From the NCBI GenBank assembly GCA_021812985.1, contig JAKAMG010000016.1, forward strand, positions 1 to 64,000: a DNA stretch of 64,000 nucleotides, read 5' to 3'. Of this stretch, positions 41,272 through 52,763 are shown one piece after another (within the stretch, counting starts at the first letter, position 1; each line of letters starts with the position of its first letter). Source of the stretch: Bacteroidota bacterium. Lineage in GTDB: Bacteria; Bacteroidota; Ignavibacteria; Kryptoniales; JAKASW01. The position numbers and the translations under genes were made by a program. The notes under the pieces are model-generated. The model saw nothing but the letters and a program-made list of their open reading frames with translations, did no database searches and had not been told where the DNA came from.

Positions 41272-43590
41272 ATGAGGCTTCTTTCTCTCTCCCTTTTAAT
41301 ATCGCTTCTCCTTTGTTTAACCGCAGAAGGACAAGTCAGGAGAAATGTCACTATCAGCGGGACGATAGAAAATTCCGAATCGGGGGAAGTCCTGATTGGC
41401 GCGAATGTGATCGTCATGGGACAGAAATCCATCGGGGCATCTTCCAACGCCTACGGCTTCTACTCGCTTACGCTCCCTGAGGGCGTCTACGTCCTGCGAG
41501 TGCAGTATCTCGGCTACAAGCCGACAATTGACACGGTACGTTTGAGCGACAATACCAGGAAGAATTTCTCGCTTGCTCCCGAGCCGTTGACGGAGGAAGA
41601 GGTAGTGGTGTCTGGTGAGCGCGCAAACGCAAATGTCACCTCAACAAGGATCAGCGCTAACGATCTGCAGGTGAAGCAGCTAAAGACGATACCGGTCATA
41701 CTTGGCGAGCAGGATGTCATGAAGACGATTCAGCTCCTCCCCGGAATAATGGGTGCAGGCGAGGGAAGCACTGGCTTCTACGCGCGCGGCGGCGGCGCTG
41801 ACCAGAACCTCGTACTCCTCGACGAGGCGCCTGTCTACAACCCATCCCATGTCCTCGGTTATCTTTCGGTTTTCAATTCGGACGCCATCAAGGATGTCAC
41901 CGTTATGACCGGGGGCGTACCGGCACAATATGGTGGCAGGCTCTCCTCGGTAGTTGACATCAGGACAGACGACGGGAGCAACAAAACGTTCGGCGCAAAG
42001 GGGGGGATAGGTCTTCTTGATTCAAGACTCACACTTGACGGACCGATCGTAAAAGACAAGGGGTCGTTTATCGTCTCGGGGAGGCGAACCTATGCCGATC
42101 TCTTTCTCAGATTGTCCAAAGACACGACAGTAAATCGGGTCAGGCTCTACTTCTATGATCTTAACGCGAAGGTCAATTACAGCCTCGGTGGTCGCGACAG
42201 GATCTTCCTCTCCGGTTATTTCGGGCGGGATAATTTCAGCTATCCGAACATTTTCGGGTTCAACTGGGGGAACGCAACGGGCACGCTAAGATGGAACCAC
42301 ATTTTTGGGGACAAGTTTTTCTCAAACACATCCCTGATTTATAGCGACTACGCCTACGCGAACGACATAGGGGCGAGTCCAAACCAGTTTGAGATCACTT
42401 CCGGAATAGAGGACGTCAATCTCAAGACAGACTTCCAGTATTTCATGAACCCCGAGAACACACTGCAGTTTGGAGCTGACTTCATTTACCATACTTTTTT
42501 GCCGGGTACAATCACAAGCGGACCGGGAATAACTCTCAACAACGTGTCGGTCGAGAAGAAGTTCGGGCTCGAAAACGCGCTCTACGTATCGGATGAATGG
42601 GCCGTGCTTCAGAGGCTGAAAGTCACCTACGGCCTGCGGCTCTCGTCCTTTAGTCTCCTCGGGCCCGGAAGCATCTTCGACTACAACAGCGATGGCAATC
42701 CCATTGACACGCTCACCTACCCGAGCGGGAAGTTCATCAAAACATTCTTCAGCCTGGAGCCGCGCCTTTCGGCGGTGTTTGTCATCAATGACGCTTCCTC
42801 AATCAAGTCATCTTATACCAGGACCGTGCAGTACCTTCACCTCCTTTCCAATTCAACCTCGACGAATCCCAGCGACCTTTGGGTCCCGAGCACGAACAAT
42901 GTTCCCCCAGAATATGCCGATCAGGTTGATCTGGGGTACTTCAGGAATTTCTCAGAGAACGAGTACGAGTCGTCCCTCGTGATTTATTACAAGAACATGC
43001 AGAACCTGATTGACTACAAGAACGGAGCTGACCTTCAGTTGAATCCGACCGTGGAATCTCTCCTTCTCTTCGGGCGGGGATGGAGCTACGGCCTGGAGTT
43101 CATGCTGAAGAAGAAATTCGGAAAGCTCACCGGGTGGATCGCATACACGTTATCCAGGACAGAGGAGCAGTTCGCGCAGATAAACAACGGGCAGCCCTTT
43201 CCAGCGACGCAGGACCGCACTCATGATATATCTGTTGTGCTGATGTATAATTTGAACGAAAAGTGGAATTTCGGGGCTACCTGGGTCTACTACACCGGGA
43301 ACGCGATAACGTTCCCGAGCGGCAACTACACGATAGGTGGAAAGCTCGTGCCATATTATACATCGAGAAACGGCTACAGGATGCCCGTCTACCACCGTCT
43401 TGATCTTTCTGTAACTTGGAACATAAACGAACACTCGGACCTGAACCTTTCCATTTATAACGCCTATGACAGGATGAACCCGTACGCCATTACTTTCAAG
43501 CAATCCCCGAATAACCCGAATCAAACGGAGGCGGTTCAGACAACGATTTTTCCAATTATACCTTCCCTTACGTATGATTTCAAATTCTGA
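41272..43590 (+). CDS. TonB-dependent outer-membrane receptor
   Basis: 772 residues. A signal peptide (MRLLSLSLLISLLLCLTAEGQ) is followed by a carboxypeptidase-regulatory-like beta sandwich (about 27-105, ISGTIENSESGEVLIGANVIV), the plug domain (about 110-230: GEQDVMKTIQLLPGI, GFYARGGGADQNLVLLDEAPVYN) and a 22-strand barrel ending in aromatic YDFKF. It imports an unknown substrate. In Bacteroidota such receptors of the 'FecA-like with DUF4249' kind are followed by a DUF4249 lipoprotein, as here. Confidence 0.93.
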   Translation: MRLLSLSLLISLLLCLTAEGQVRRNVTISGTIENSESGEVLIGANVIVMGQKSIGASSNAYGFYSLTLPEGVYVLRVQYLGYKPTIDTVRLSDNTRKNFSLAPEPLTEEEVVVSGERANANVTSTRISANDLQVKQLKTIPVILGEQDVMKTIQLLPGIMGAGEGSTGFYARGGGADQNLVLLDEAPVYNPSHVLGYLSVFNSDAIKDVTVMTGGVPAQYGGRLSSVVDIRTDDGSNKTFGAKGGIGLLDSRLTLDGPIVKDKGSFIVSGRRTYADLFLRLSKDTTVNRVRLYFYDLNAKVNYSLGGRDRIFLSGYFGRDNFSYPNIFGFNWGNATGTLRWNHIFGDKFFSNTSLIYSDYAYANDIGASPNQFEITSGIEDVNLKTDFQYFMNPENTLQFGADFIYHTFLPGTITSGPGITLNNVSVEKKFGLENALYVSDEWAVLQRLKVTYGLRLSSFSLLGPGSIFDYNSDGNPIDTLTYPSGKFIKTFFSLEPRLSAVFVINDASSIKSSYTRTVQYLHLLSNSTSTNPSDLWVPSTNNVPPEYADQVDLGYFRNFSENEYESSLVIYYKNMQNLIDYKNGADLQLNPTVESLLLFGRGWSYGLEFMLKKKFGKLTGWIAYTLSRTEEQFAQINNGQPFPATQDRTHDISVVLMYNLNEKWNFGATWVYYTGNAITFPSGNYTIGGKLVPYYTSRNGYRMPVYHRLDLSVTWNINEHSDLNLSIYNAYDRMNPYAITFKQSPNNPNQTEAVQTTIFPIIPSLTYDFKF

Positions 43591-43606
43591 CGGCGACGTG
43601 AAAACA

Positions 43607-44449
43607 ATGAAACGAGACGTGGCATCGGCGCAGATCGGGAGAGCACTAGCGGTTCTCTTCATGGCGCTTGGTCTCTATTCCTGTCAAAAAGTCGTCTCGG
43701 TGGATTTGAACCAGTCGAGTCCGCAGATAGTCATACAGGGACAGGTGTCGGACCAGGGAGGATTGGATTCCGTCATTATCAACATGACCGGTGACTACTT
43801 CACCCCGAGCATTAGCTTCCCGCCGGTCACTGGAGCGACGGTGGTGATTTCAGAAGACGCCGGCGAAGTTGATACGCTTAGGGAAATTGGGAGCGGTAAA
43901 TATTATTCTCCAAATCCTAAGGGAATACCTGGGACCACGTATGCGATGACAGTCCTGGCAAACGGCAAGGAATACAACGCTGTTTCTCAGATGCCGCAAA
44001 GAGTGAAGATAGATTCCTTCTATGCTACCTCGGGCGAGAGCCCCTTTGGGAGAAGGACCTTCTACAATTTCACTGTCAAATTCAAGGACCCTCCAGAGCT
44101 TGGGAATTATTACAGGATTGTCCCGCACGCTGACTTCATTCCGGCCGACTCACTTTTCGGCGACAACGGAGGGATATTCCTCTACGATGACGAGTACACT
44201 TCCGGGAATGAAGTCACCTTCCAGTTCAGGCTGGGAGGAACTCTGAGTCGCGGAGACACGATCGGAGTCGACCTCCTTTGCATCGATCATGCCACTTACG
44301 AATATTTCCGGACTCTCCGGACCACCATCCAGACCGACCGCAGCCCGACATCGCTCGCGCCGGCGAATCCCACTTCAAACATCAATAACGGCGCCCTCGG
44401 TTATTTCTCCGCGTACACGATTGATTCGAGAAAGACCGTCCTGAAATAA
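43607..44449 (+). CDS. DUF4249 family lipoprotein
   Basis: About 280 residues. A lipoprotein signal ends in LYSC (about residue 27), followed by VDLNQSSPQIVIQGQVSDQGG, the typical DUF4249 opening strand, and by PPVTGATVVISEDAGEV. The family is found almost only next to TonB receptors in Bacteroidota; it is thought to be a surface partner. The frame opens at 43574, inside the receptor gene, but ATG 43607 fits the signal peptide. GTG 43598 is another option. Confidence 0.87.
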   Translation: MKRDVASAQIGRALAVLFMALGLYSCQKVVSVDLNQSSPQIVIQGQVSDQGGLDSVIINMTGDYFTPSISFPPVTGATVVISEDAGEVDTLREIGSGKYYSPNPKGIPGTTYAMTVLANGKEYNAVSQMPQRVKIDSFYATSGESPFGRRTFYNFTVKFKDPPELGNYYRIVPHADFIPADSLFGDNGGIFLYDDEYTSGNEVTFQFRLGGTLSRGDTIGVDLLCIDHATYEYFRTLRTTIQTDRSPTSLAPANPTSNINNGALGYFSAYTIDSRKTVLK

Positions 44450-44663
44450 CGAGGCAGGGAAGGGCTCTCGCAAATCGTTGTTTCAAACAGCGAAGCGTCA
44501 CGATGAGGGCCCTGGCGCGGTTTGTATTTGGCAAACGCGTTGGTTAAAATCGGGTTGATCGGTGATGGCGTCATTCTGAAGATCTGAAAGCAATCTGTTG
44601 CCTTCGTGGCGCCTTCGGCATGGATGTTCAACTCATTCCAATCTGACGATAGGAGGAGACGAC

Positions 44664-45116
44664 ATGACTCTCGATTTCAGCGAAGTTATCCTGAGTATTG
44701 AAGAGCGTGAGCATGAACGACTCATGGCGATAAAGGAGAGCGATGCCAGTGAGCCGACCGGGCCGGGAAAGTGGAGCAAGAAGGAAATACTCGGACATCT
44801 CATCGACTCTGCTTCAAACAATCATCAGAGATTCGTTCGCGGGCAGCTTTCCCTGGGGTCGGAGTTGCCCTCATACGTTCAGGACCAATGGGTGGAAGCC
44901 CAGGATTACGCCGATGAAAGCTGGCGGCTCCTCGTAGATCTATGGAGCGCGTATAACCTTCATCTGGCCCATGTAATTGCTAATATCCCGCCGGAGAAGC
45001 TGACAACGACTTTGAAGATAGGCCAGAATCCCCCGATGACGCTTGAGGAGGTGATCGCGGACTACGTTCGGCACATGGAGCATCATTTGAAGCAGCTGAA
45101 CGGCCTCGAGGACTAA
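44664..45116 (+). CDS. DinB-like four-helix protein
   Basis: 150 residues, all helical. KWSKKEILGHLIDSASNNHQRFV and DYVRHMEHHLKQLNGL supply the three histidines expected to bind a metal in the DinB/YfiT superfamily. Members are metal-dependent hydrolases or thiol transferases, mostly of unknown substrate. ATG 44664 has AGGAGG 9 bases ahead; the frame runs further upstream but that part is not conserved. Confidence 0.87.
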   Translation: MTLDFSEVILSIEEREHERLMAIKESDASEPTGPGKWSKKEILGHLIDSASNNHQRFVRGQLSLGSELPSYVQDQWVEAQDYADESWRLLVDLWSAYNLHLAHVIANIPPEKLTTTLKIGQNPPMTLEEVIADYVRHMEHHLKQLNGLED

Positions 45117-45479
45117 GACTGCTCCTCTACAGCCTTACTCCATAGGGTAGCAGGAATCCCGATTGGCATCGCTGGCGGGACAACATTGAAGCTTGAAATA
45201 TGAAAATTGCCGCCCCCCCCGTCCCTTCCGCGCCGATTCTAAGCTATCAGGGCTCATATCAGCTTTACGCCACCCCTTTATAAATTGATTTTCAGCATAC
45301 GGCTTGATATATTGAAACCGATTTTGCCGCCCCGTTAGACGTTTCCCGAGCCGGTTAAGTCCGTGCATGTATGGGATTTTGTGTCTGGTGTGCGTTTGTA
45401 ATATGTTCGAAATCTTCCGCGGTCGGGGTAATCCCCTTTCAAGCCGTGGATTTTCAATTTCAAACTCCGGAGGAATTTT
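45117..45479. other. 363-base gap upstream of secD
   Basis: No gene is supported. It contains an eight-C run near 45214-45221 and the ribosome site CCGGAGG right before secD. No convincing promoter or terminator was found. Confidence 0.5.
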
Positions 45480-47393
45480 TTGCGAAAGAATCGCTTTAGG
45501 ATTATCCTCATAATAGCTTCCATATTGCTCTCGGGCTACTACCTCTATCCTACTTATGAGAGCGCCACATATCAAAAACGGCTGGATCAGCTTTCGGGAC
45601 AGTCCAAGCTGGAAGCTTATCTTAACTCCCATCCCATGCCTCAGCTGGCTGATTCGCTTCAGACTCAATATGTGGACAGCTTAGGGCAGGTGTTCTCGGC
45701 CGACAGCATCCAATATTATGACTCCCACGCGAAGGAGATAACCGAAGCTAAGCTCAAACGCATCAAGCTCGGTCTCGATCTCCAGGGGGGAATGCACATC
45801 GTCCTTCAGGTGAATGTCGTGAAGATGCTTGAGGATATGGCCAAGAATAAGGACCAGACCTTTGATGACATTATGAAGCAGGTCCAGGCCCAGGTCAAGG
45901 CGACTGACGCGGACCCTCTTACGGTTCTCGAGCAGGAGTTTAATCAACGCGGCATCCGTCTCAGCAGGTACTACGGCGACATACGCGACGACAACAGCAA
46001 GGTCATGTCTTACCTCTCTGATCAGACGAAGACGGCCGTGGACCGAGCGATGGAGATTGTCAGAAACCGCGTCGACCAGTACGGTGTGTCTGAGCCCTCG
46101 ATCCAGAAGCAGGGGAGCACCCGGTTCATTGTCGAGCTTCCCGGAGTCAGCAACGAGTCGGAGGTGCGGGAGCTTTTGCAGGGAACAGCCCTCCTGGAGT
46201 TCAAGCTCCTCAAGCCGGAGGACCTCGTCGTAAAAGTGTTCCAGGCAATCGACAACGTCCTGGCTGGAAAGGCGGATTCGCTCTCGTCGGCAGACACGAC
46301 CTCCGCATCTGACACGACTATGACGGCGGCGGAGTTCGCAAAGAAGCACCCCTTCTTCTCGATAGTTCGCGTCAATACTCAGAACGGCGACGCGTACGTG
46401 GCCGAGAGCGACAAGGACCAGTTCAACAGGATACTGGAACGCGACGATGTGAAGCGCGTTGTCCCTTCGGATTTTGAATTCCTGTTCAGCGCCAAGCCGC
46501 AGGTTACGGCTCAGGGACAGAAGTTTTATGGTTTATATGTCGTCAACAAAACGGCGGAGCTGACCGGAAGCGTCGTTACGGATGCCCAGGCCCAGATTGA
46601 CCCGACCACGAACTCTCCGATCGTTACGATGAAGATGAACTCGGAAGGATCAAGGGAATGGGCTCAGATCACCGGTGCGAACATACACAAGAGAATTGCC
46701 ATCGTCCTCGACAACGCCGTCTATTCCGCTCCTGTTGTTAATTCCAAGATTACGGGAGGAAGCTCCCAGATCGAGGGAATGGCGAACATGGATGAGGCAA
46801 ACCTTCTCGCGATCGTCCTCAGGGCCGGTGCGCTGCCTGCGCCGGTAGACATCGTTGAGGAGCGGAACGTCGGACCCTCACTCGGTGTCGACTCCATCAG
46901 GAACGGAGTGACCTCCGGTATAATCGGTCTCCTCCTCATCGTTCTATTCATGGCATTTTATTACCGCACGGGCGGCGTCATGGCCGATTTCGCGCTTCTC
47001 ATAAACATATTCTTCATCCTCGGAGTATTGGCAGCCTTTCATGGAACGCTGACCCTTCCGGGTATAGCAGGTATGATTTTAACAATTGCGGTAGCCGTAG
47101 ACGCGAACGTGCTCATATACGAAAGAATCCGTGAAGAGATGGCGACCGGAAAGACTCTGCGGGCCTCGATAGACCTTGGCTACTCCAAGGCGTTCACGGC
47201 CATATTTGACGCGAACATCATATCTCTTTTCACCGGCGCAATTCTCTATCAGTTTGGAACCGGCCCCGTTCAGGGATTCGCCCTAACGCTCATGATCGGT
47301 ATCGTCGCGTCTTTGTTCAGCGCAATTATTATTACACGCGTCATATTCGACATCATGGTCGAGCGCGGCGCGACTACAATTAACTTCGGATGA
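45480..47393 (+). CDS. secD: Protein translocase subunit SecD
   Basis: 637 residues. The first membrane helix (about 5-22) is followed by LGLDLQGGMHIVLQV (P1 head, about 98-112), the large periplasmic domain, and five membrane helices from about 470, with AGMILTIAVAVDANVLIYERIREE (the proton-path region) near 535-558. SecD with SecF pulls proteins across the inner membrane. The start is TTG 45480 with GGAGG ahead. It lies 69 bases from secF. The periplasmic part is longer than in some relatives. Confidence 0.96.
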   Translation: MRKNRFRIILIIASILLSGYYLYPTYESATYQKRLDQLSGQSKLEAYLNSHPMPQLADSLQTQYVDSLGQVFSADSIQYYDSHAKEITEAKLKRIKLGLDLQGGMHIVLQVNVVKMLEDMAKNKDQTFDDIMKQVQAQVKATDADPLTVLEQEFNQRGIRLSRYYGDIRDDNSKVMSYLSDQTKTAVDRAMEIVRNRVDQYGVSEPSIQKQGSTRFIVELPGVSNESEVRELLQGTALLEFKLLKPEDLVVKVFQAIDNVLAGKADSLSSADTTSASDTTMTAAEFAKKHPFFSIVRVNTQNGDAYVAESDKDQFNRILERDDVKRVVPSDFEFLFSAKPQVTAQGQKFYGLYVVNKTAELTGSVVTDAQAQIDPTTNSPIVTMKMNSEGSREWAQITGANIHKRIAIVLDNAVYSAPVVNSKITGGSSQIEGMANMDEANLLAIVLRAGALPAPVDIVEERNVGPSLGVDSIRNGVTSGIIGLLLIVLFMAFYYRTGGVMADFALLINIFFILGVLAAFHGTLTLPGIAGMILTIAVAVDANVLIYERIREEMATGKTLRASIDLGYSKAFTAIFDANIISLFTGAILYQFGTGPVQGFALTLMIGIVASLFSAIIITRVIFDIMVERGATTINFG

Positions 47394-47407
47394 TGACAAG
47401 GATTTTG

Positions 47408-47439
47408 AATTTTAAATCCACAATTCAAGATTTAAAATT
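47408..47439. repeat. AT-only palindrome between secD and secF
   Basis: AATTTTAAATC/GATTTAAAATT, an 11-bp perfect stem with a 10-nt loop, occupies most of the 69-base spacer. Being nearly pure AT it contrasts with the flanking genes. It could be a processing site, a weak attenuator or a dispersed repeat. Confidence 0.6.
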
Positions 47440-47462
47440 TAGAGTTTAAGACTGGAGATTTA

Positions 47463-48449
47463 ATGCGTTTCTTTCCAAGAACTAGCGTCGACTTCGTCGG
47501 CAAGCGTTATTTGTGGTACAGTGTTTCGGCCAGCCTGATACTTATAGGCCTGATAACGGTAGCGATACGAGGGCTGAACTACGGAATCGATTTCGTGGGC
47601 GGAACGGAGCTTACCCTCGGCTTCACTCCCGCGATCAGCGTCGGGGACGTCCGCACGTCGATGAATAAGATCGGCCACGGCGATGCTGAAATCAAAACCT
47701 TCGGATCCGATAACAACCTGCTGATTCGCGTGAAGGCCTCCGAGCAGCAGGTGAACACCAGCCAGCAAATACTTGCGCAGCTGAAACAGAGCTTCCCCAA
47801 TACGAAGATTGTACTCCTGCAGGACAACAAGATCGGCCCGCAGATAGGCCAGGAGTTGCGAAGAGACGCGGTCGTCGCTATTTTCTACAGCCTACTGGCA
47901 ATCCTGATCTACGTCTCGCTGAGGTTCCAGTTCATTTACGCGCTCGGCGCTGTCATTGCCCTTTTCCACGATGTGCTCATCACGATCGGTGCGATTGCGA
48001 TATTCGGATGGTTTGTTCCGTGGCTTAATCTTCAGATAGATCAGACCATGGTGGCTGCGTTCCTGACCCTGGTTGGATACTCCATGAACGACACGGTTGT
48101 GATATTTGACAGAATCAGGGAGAATCTGAAGATCTACAAGGGGGAGAACCTGATACGGGTCATGAACCGAAGCATCAATGACACGCTCAGCAGGACTATC
48201 ATCACATCCGGTACAGCATTCGCGGTTCTGCTCGCTCTTCTCATCTTCGGCGGTGAAGTGACGAGAGGGTTTGCCTTTGCCATGCTTGTCGGCGTAGTGA
48301 CCGGTACGTACTCCTCGATCTACGTAGCTTCCGCCATAGTCGTTGACTACAACATCTTCATAAAGAAGGCCGACCTCAAGTTGGGAGAGAAGCAGTCGCC
48401 GGTTTTGGAAATCGAGAGACCTTATGAAGTTGCAGCAAAAAGAGCTTGA
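47463..48449 (+). CDS. secF: Protein translocase subunit SecF
   Basis: 328 residues. The first helix (about 18-38) precedes GIDFVGGTELTLGF (about 41-54), the small periplasmic domain and five helices with VIALFHDVLITIGAIAIF and the SMNDTVVIFDRIRENL motif (about 200-215). It completes the SecDF pump. The next gene starts inside its last 26 bases. Confidence 0.96.
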   Translation: MRFFPRTSVDFVGKRYLWYSVSASLILIGLITVAIRGLNYGIDFVGGTELTLGFTPAISVGDVRTSMNKIGHGDAEIKTFGSDNNLLIRVKASEQQVNTSQQILAQLKQSFPNTKIVLLQDNKIGPQIGQELRRDAVVAIFYSLLAILIYVSLRFQFIYALGAVIALFHDVLITIGAIAIFGWFVPWLNLQIDQTMVAAFLTLVGYSMNDTVVIFDRIRENLKIYKGENLIRVMNRSINDTLSRTIITSGTAFAVLLALLIFGGEVTRGFAFAMLVGVVTGTYSSIYVASAIVVDYNIFIKKADLKLGEKQSPVLEIERPYEVAAKRA

Positions 48450-48765
48450 CGGCGGAATAGTCCTCTTCCGCATAGAAGGGAACATAGTCGGCGGCCCCGA
48501 CGCCATGAGCCTGAACGATGAAGTTCGGAAGCTCATAGAGGCGGGGAAGAGGAAGTTCGTGATCGACATGGGTTCGGTGGAACACATCAACAGCAGCGGA
48601 CTCGGGATACTGATCGCGAGTCTCAACGCTGTTCGCCAGGCGGGAGGCGATCTTAAAGTCGCGAATCTCAGCGCCCGTGTCGTCGATCTCCTGAAGATCA
48701 CTAAGCTTAATCAGATCTTCGAGTCGTTCAAGTCGGTCGAAGAAGCCGCAAAGAACCTCGCGTAG
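48424..48765 (+). CDS. STAS-domain anti-sigma antagonist, second copy
   Basis: 113 residues. A single STAS domain with HINSSGLGILIASLNA (about 56-71), where the serine pair would be phosphorylated, and VVDLLKITKLNQIF near the C-terminus. It resembles the protein encoded at 12218 and could join the same partner-switching network, but no kinase or phosphatase is adjacent. ATG 48424 overlaps secF by 26 bases, an unexpected coupling to protein export. Confidence 0.9.
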   Translation: MKLQQKELDGGIVLFRIEGNIVGGPDAMSLNDEVRKLIEAGKRKFVIDMGSVEHINSSGLGILIASLNAVRQAGGDLKVANLSARVVDLLKITKLNQIFESFKSVEEAAKNLA

Positions 48766-48849
48766 TCCTTTTCCCGGTTCCAGCTTTCTCCGCGCACGGT
48801 CATTCAGGCCGGCAACTGATAATTCATCACTAAGAAATAAGAATCCTGA

Positions 48850-50124
<1,275 letters not shown>

Positions 50125-50260
50125 GGACGGATCTCGTTTTTCCGTAGTTTCCTTCTCGCTCCCCAGCCGACCAGCAGGGCCGCTGAGAGCGAATCCTTAT
50201 AGACCTCTTTCCTCCTGCCTTCCCGCCAATCCCATTTCCCGATTTCCTGATTCCGAATAA

Positions 50261-50307
50261 TAAAAAAACTGCGGCAAAGGGAATCTGATTCGCTTCTTTG
50301 CCGCAGT
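50261..50307 (-). terminator. Rho-independent terminator of the ppiD-like gene
   Basis: ACTGCGGCAAAG/CTTTGCCGCAGT (50268-50279/50296-50307) is a 12-bp perfect stem. On the minus strand it is followed by a seven-T run (complement of 50262-50268), a textbook terminator 48 bases beyond the minus-strand stop. It may also end purA transcripts. Confidence 0.85.
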
Positions 50308-50355
50308 CTCTTAAAGGTTCGTCCCGATCTCTTCTCCCCGGGACGAGGGAGTCAA

Positions 50356-52476
50356 TCAGTCCTGTCTGAAGAACTGTGACCTGTTGTCCTCAATAGAGGC
50401 TGCCGCTTTTAGCTCCTGCAGCCAGTCGTTGACGATGTGCGTCTTCTGGTTGTCCATGATTTGCTGCATTATACTCATGCGCTGGATTTTGTAGGCGGTG
50501 CTGTCAAACGGAGTTTTGCTGAGAAGCTGAATCAAGTATACTCCAGATGCTCCCTTTACGGCCGGGGAAATCTGTCCGACATTGAGCCTCGATGCTTCGG
50601 CGAGGAATGTGAAATCCCTTCCCACACCGGGTATGTAAGACACCGTGCTGAACTGGCCGGTGACTGCGTAGTGAAGTCTGCCATCCAGTCGGGTGATTGC
50701 ATCGAGGCTATCGGTTGCAGAAAGCTTCTGTCTAAGCTGATCGGCGTAGCCTTGGGCCTTCTCAAACTGCTTCTCCCTGATCAACGCGCTGCGAATCCGG
50801 GTTTTGACCTGATCAAACGGTGTGACGGCGGCATCCTTTATGTCGCTTATCATAAACACCGCATACCCCTGCGGGAGCGTCGTAATCTCGCTTATGTCTC
50901 CGAGCGAGCCGCTGAACGCCCACTTGGAAAGCGTTTCGTTGGTCCCGACTGAAGGGATGAACGACCCTTTCGTGAAGGGAGGTGTTTGGTTGACCTGCGC
51001 GCGGACGGTGTTCGCTGCCGTCGCAAATCCGTCCTTCTTGGCAATGTATATGAAGTCTTCGGCGTGCTGTTTGAGATCGTCCTTCGTCTGCTGAGACACC
51101 GTGATGCTCATCTTGATGTCGGCAAGCTTGAGCTGGCGCGAGTCCTTGCCGAGAATTTTTATGATGTGGAGACCGAACTGGGTACGCACGGGTCCGACGA
51201 TCTGTCCCACTTTGCCGTTGAAGGCAGCCTGTTCGAATGGCTTTACCATCGCTCCCCTGCCGAACCAACCGAGGTCCCCGCCGTTGCGGGCGGAGCCGGG
51301 GTCCTGCGAATATTCCATCGCGAGAGTCCCGAAGTTCGCTCCCGACCGTGCTTCTTTCAGTATCTTGTCCGCAAGTTGGTGGGCAGACACGGAGTCTGGG
51401 CCCGGCATCACAGGGATCAGGATGTGCGCTGCATGAACGAACTCGTTCTTCCCATTCTGTTCGTCTATGACCTTGATGAGGTGGTAGCCGTCTGAGGCGA
51501 GGAACGGACCGACTACCTCGCCTTTCTTAGCGGCGAAGGCCTGGGTCTCGATCGCGGGATCGATCTGGCCGTGACTCACGAAGTTGTCGTTATATGGGGT
51601 CTCAGAATATTCCTTGACGAGCTCAAGAAAATCGGTTCCTCCCTTGGCAAGGACATCGACGCGATCCATCTCGCTCTTAACCTCAGATGAATCCTGCGAC
51701 GAAGGCTTAATCGGGAAGAGCACAAACTTCAGGCTTCTGGTCGCCTGGGTCCTGAAGTCGTCCTGGTGCGACGAATAGTAATCTCTCATTTCAGATTCGG
51801 AGACGCTAATTGATGCATCCGGGAACAGTTGTGCGGGAGGGAAAAGGACATAACCCGCGTTGAGCTTCCCGTTCTCCTGCTTAAATTCCGTCTTCAGCTC
51901 TGACTCGGGTACCCTGACGGCAGCATAGAGGCGGGCGGAGAGTTTTTCCTGCAAGCGCTGTTCTTTCAGATAAGTTTGGACATTCTTCCAGAACTCCTGT
52001 ACCTCGGGGCGGTTTGATGCGAGGGCCTCCTGAAGTATCTGTCTGTTAACCTGTCCCGTCGAATCTTCAAAGTTCCTTTTGATTACGTCTGGGAGCGTCT
52101 CGGGATTTTGCGTAACCCAGTTCACGATCTCCTGGTCGGTCACGAATATGCCGAGTTTCTTTGCCGCCTGATCGACGAGGATCTGATTTACAAGTCCCTG
52201 CCATACCTGGTCGCGCATTTCAGACATTGTGTTGTCGTCAGGGTCCTTTTTCGTCCCCGCTTTGTACTGGTCGACCATGTTTTGCAGGTCTTTTTCAAAT
52301 TCCGGATAGGTTATCTCCTGTCCGTTTACTTTGCCGACAATGTTGCCAGTGTACTGTCTCCCCTGCCGGCCGGTAATGTCCATTCCCCACTCAAACACAA
52401 TCATTGCGATGAAGAGAATTGCAAGACCTACCAAGATGGCGGGCATGTTGTCCCGCATTCTGCTCATTATTGGCAT
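50356..52476 (-). CDS. PpiD/SurA-like periplasmic peptidyl-prolyl isomerase
   Basis: 706 residues. A single N-terminal membrane helix (AILVGLAILFIAMIVFEWGM, about 14-33) anchors a SurA_N-like helical part (about 45-190). Parvulin domains follow: the clearest is at about 340-440 (HAAHILIPVMPG... YSQDPGSARNGGDLGWFGRGAMVKPFE), with a weaker one before it and a third near 560-650. It helps newly exported outer-membrane proteins fold. Several in-frame Met codons near the start (52476, 52467, 52458) leave the first residues uncertain. Confidence 0.9.
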   Translation of the reverse strand: MPIMSRMRDNMPAILVGLAILFIAMIVFEWGMDITGRQGRQYTGNIVGKVNGQEITYPEFEKDLQNMVDQYKAGTKKDPDDNTMSEMRDQVWQGLVNQILVDQAAKKLGIFVTDQEIVNWVTQNPETLPDVIKRNFEDSTGQVNRQILQEALASNRPEVQEFWKNVQTYLKEQRLQEKLSARLYAAVRVPESELKTEFKQENGKLNAGYVLFPPAQLFPDASISVSESEMRDYYSSHQDDFRTQATRSLKFVLFPIKPSSQDSSEVKSEMDRVDVLAKGGTDFLELVKEYSETPYNDNFVSHGQIDPAIETQAFAAKKGEVVGPFLASDGYHLIKVIDEQNGKNEFVHAAHILIPVMPGPDSVSAHQLADKILKEARSGANFGTLAMEYSQDPGSARNGGDLGWFGRGAMVKPFEQAAFNGKVGQIVGPVRTQFGLHIIKILGKDSRQLKLADIKMSITVSQQTKDDLKQHAEDFIYIAKKDGFATAANTVRAQVNQTPPFTKGSFIPSVGTNETLSKWAFSGSLGDISEITTLPQGYAVFMISDIKDAAVTPFDQVKTRIRSALIREKQFEKAQGYADQLRQKLSATDSLDAITRLDGRLHYAVTGQFSTVSYIPGVGRDFTFLAEASRLNVGQISPAVKGASGVYLIQLLSKTPFDSTAYKIQRMSIMQQIMDNQKTHIVNDWLQELKAAASIEDNRSQFFRQD

Positions 52477-52763
52477 ATTAGGAACTCATCCTCTCGAACA
52501 AAATTGACCCGAAGATGTGTGTATCATTCGGATTTGGTTGAAAACTCGCGCGCGGCGAAGCGGCGCACTATACGCCTGCCCTTTAAACGGTCAGAAGAAG
52601 TGCGGCTATTGCCTCGAAGCCTTGTATATAGCGGCTTTATAATGAAATAGGCCGCTTTGAAGAAAAAATATAACCGGAGGGGGAGTGAAAATCAATTTAT
52701 GACGTATTCGTGCTTGCTTTACGCCGGGTTGCAGCTGTCGACGCGCGTTGTTAACTAAGGCTC

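Noticed and set aside
45681-46349. 222-codon minus-strand open frame inside secD
   Set aside because: Shadow of a strongly conserved coding region caused by biased codon use.
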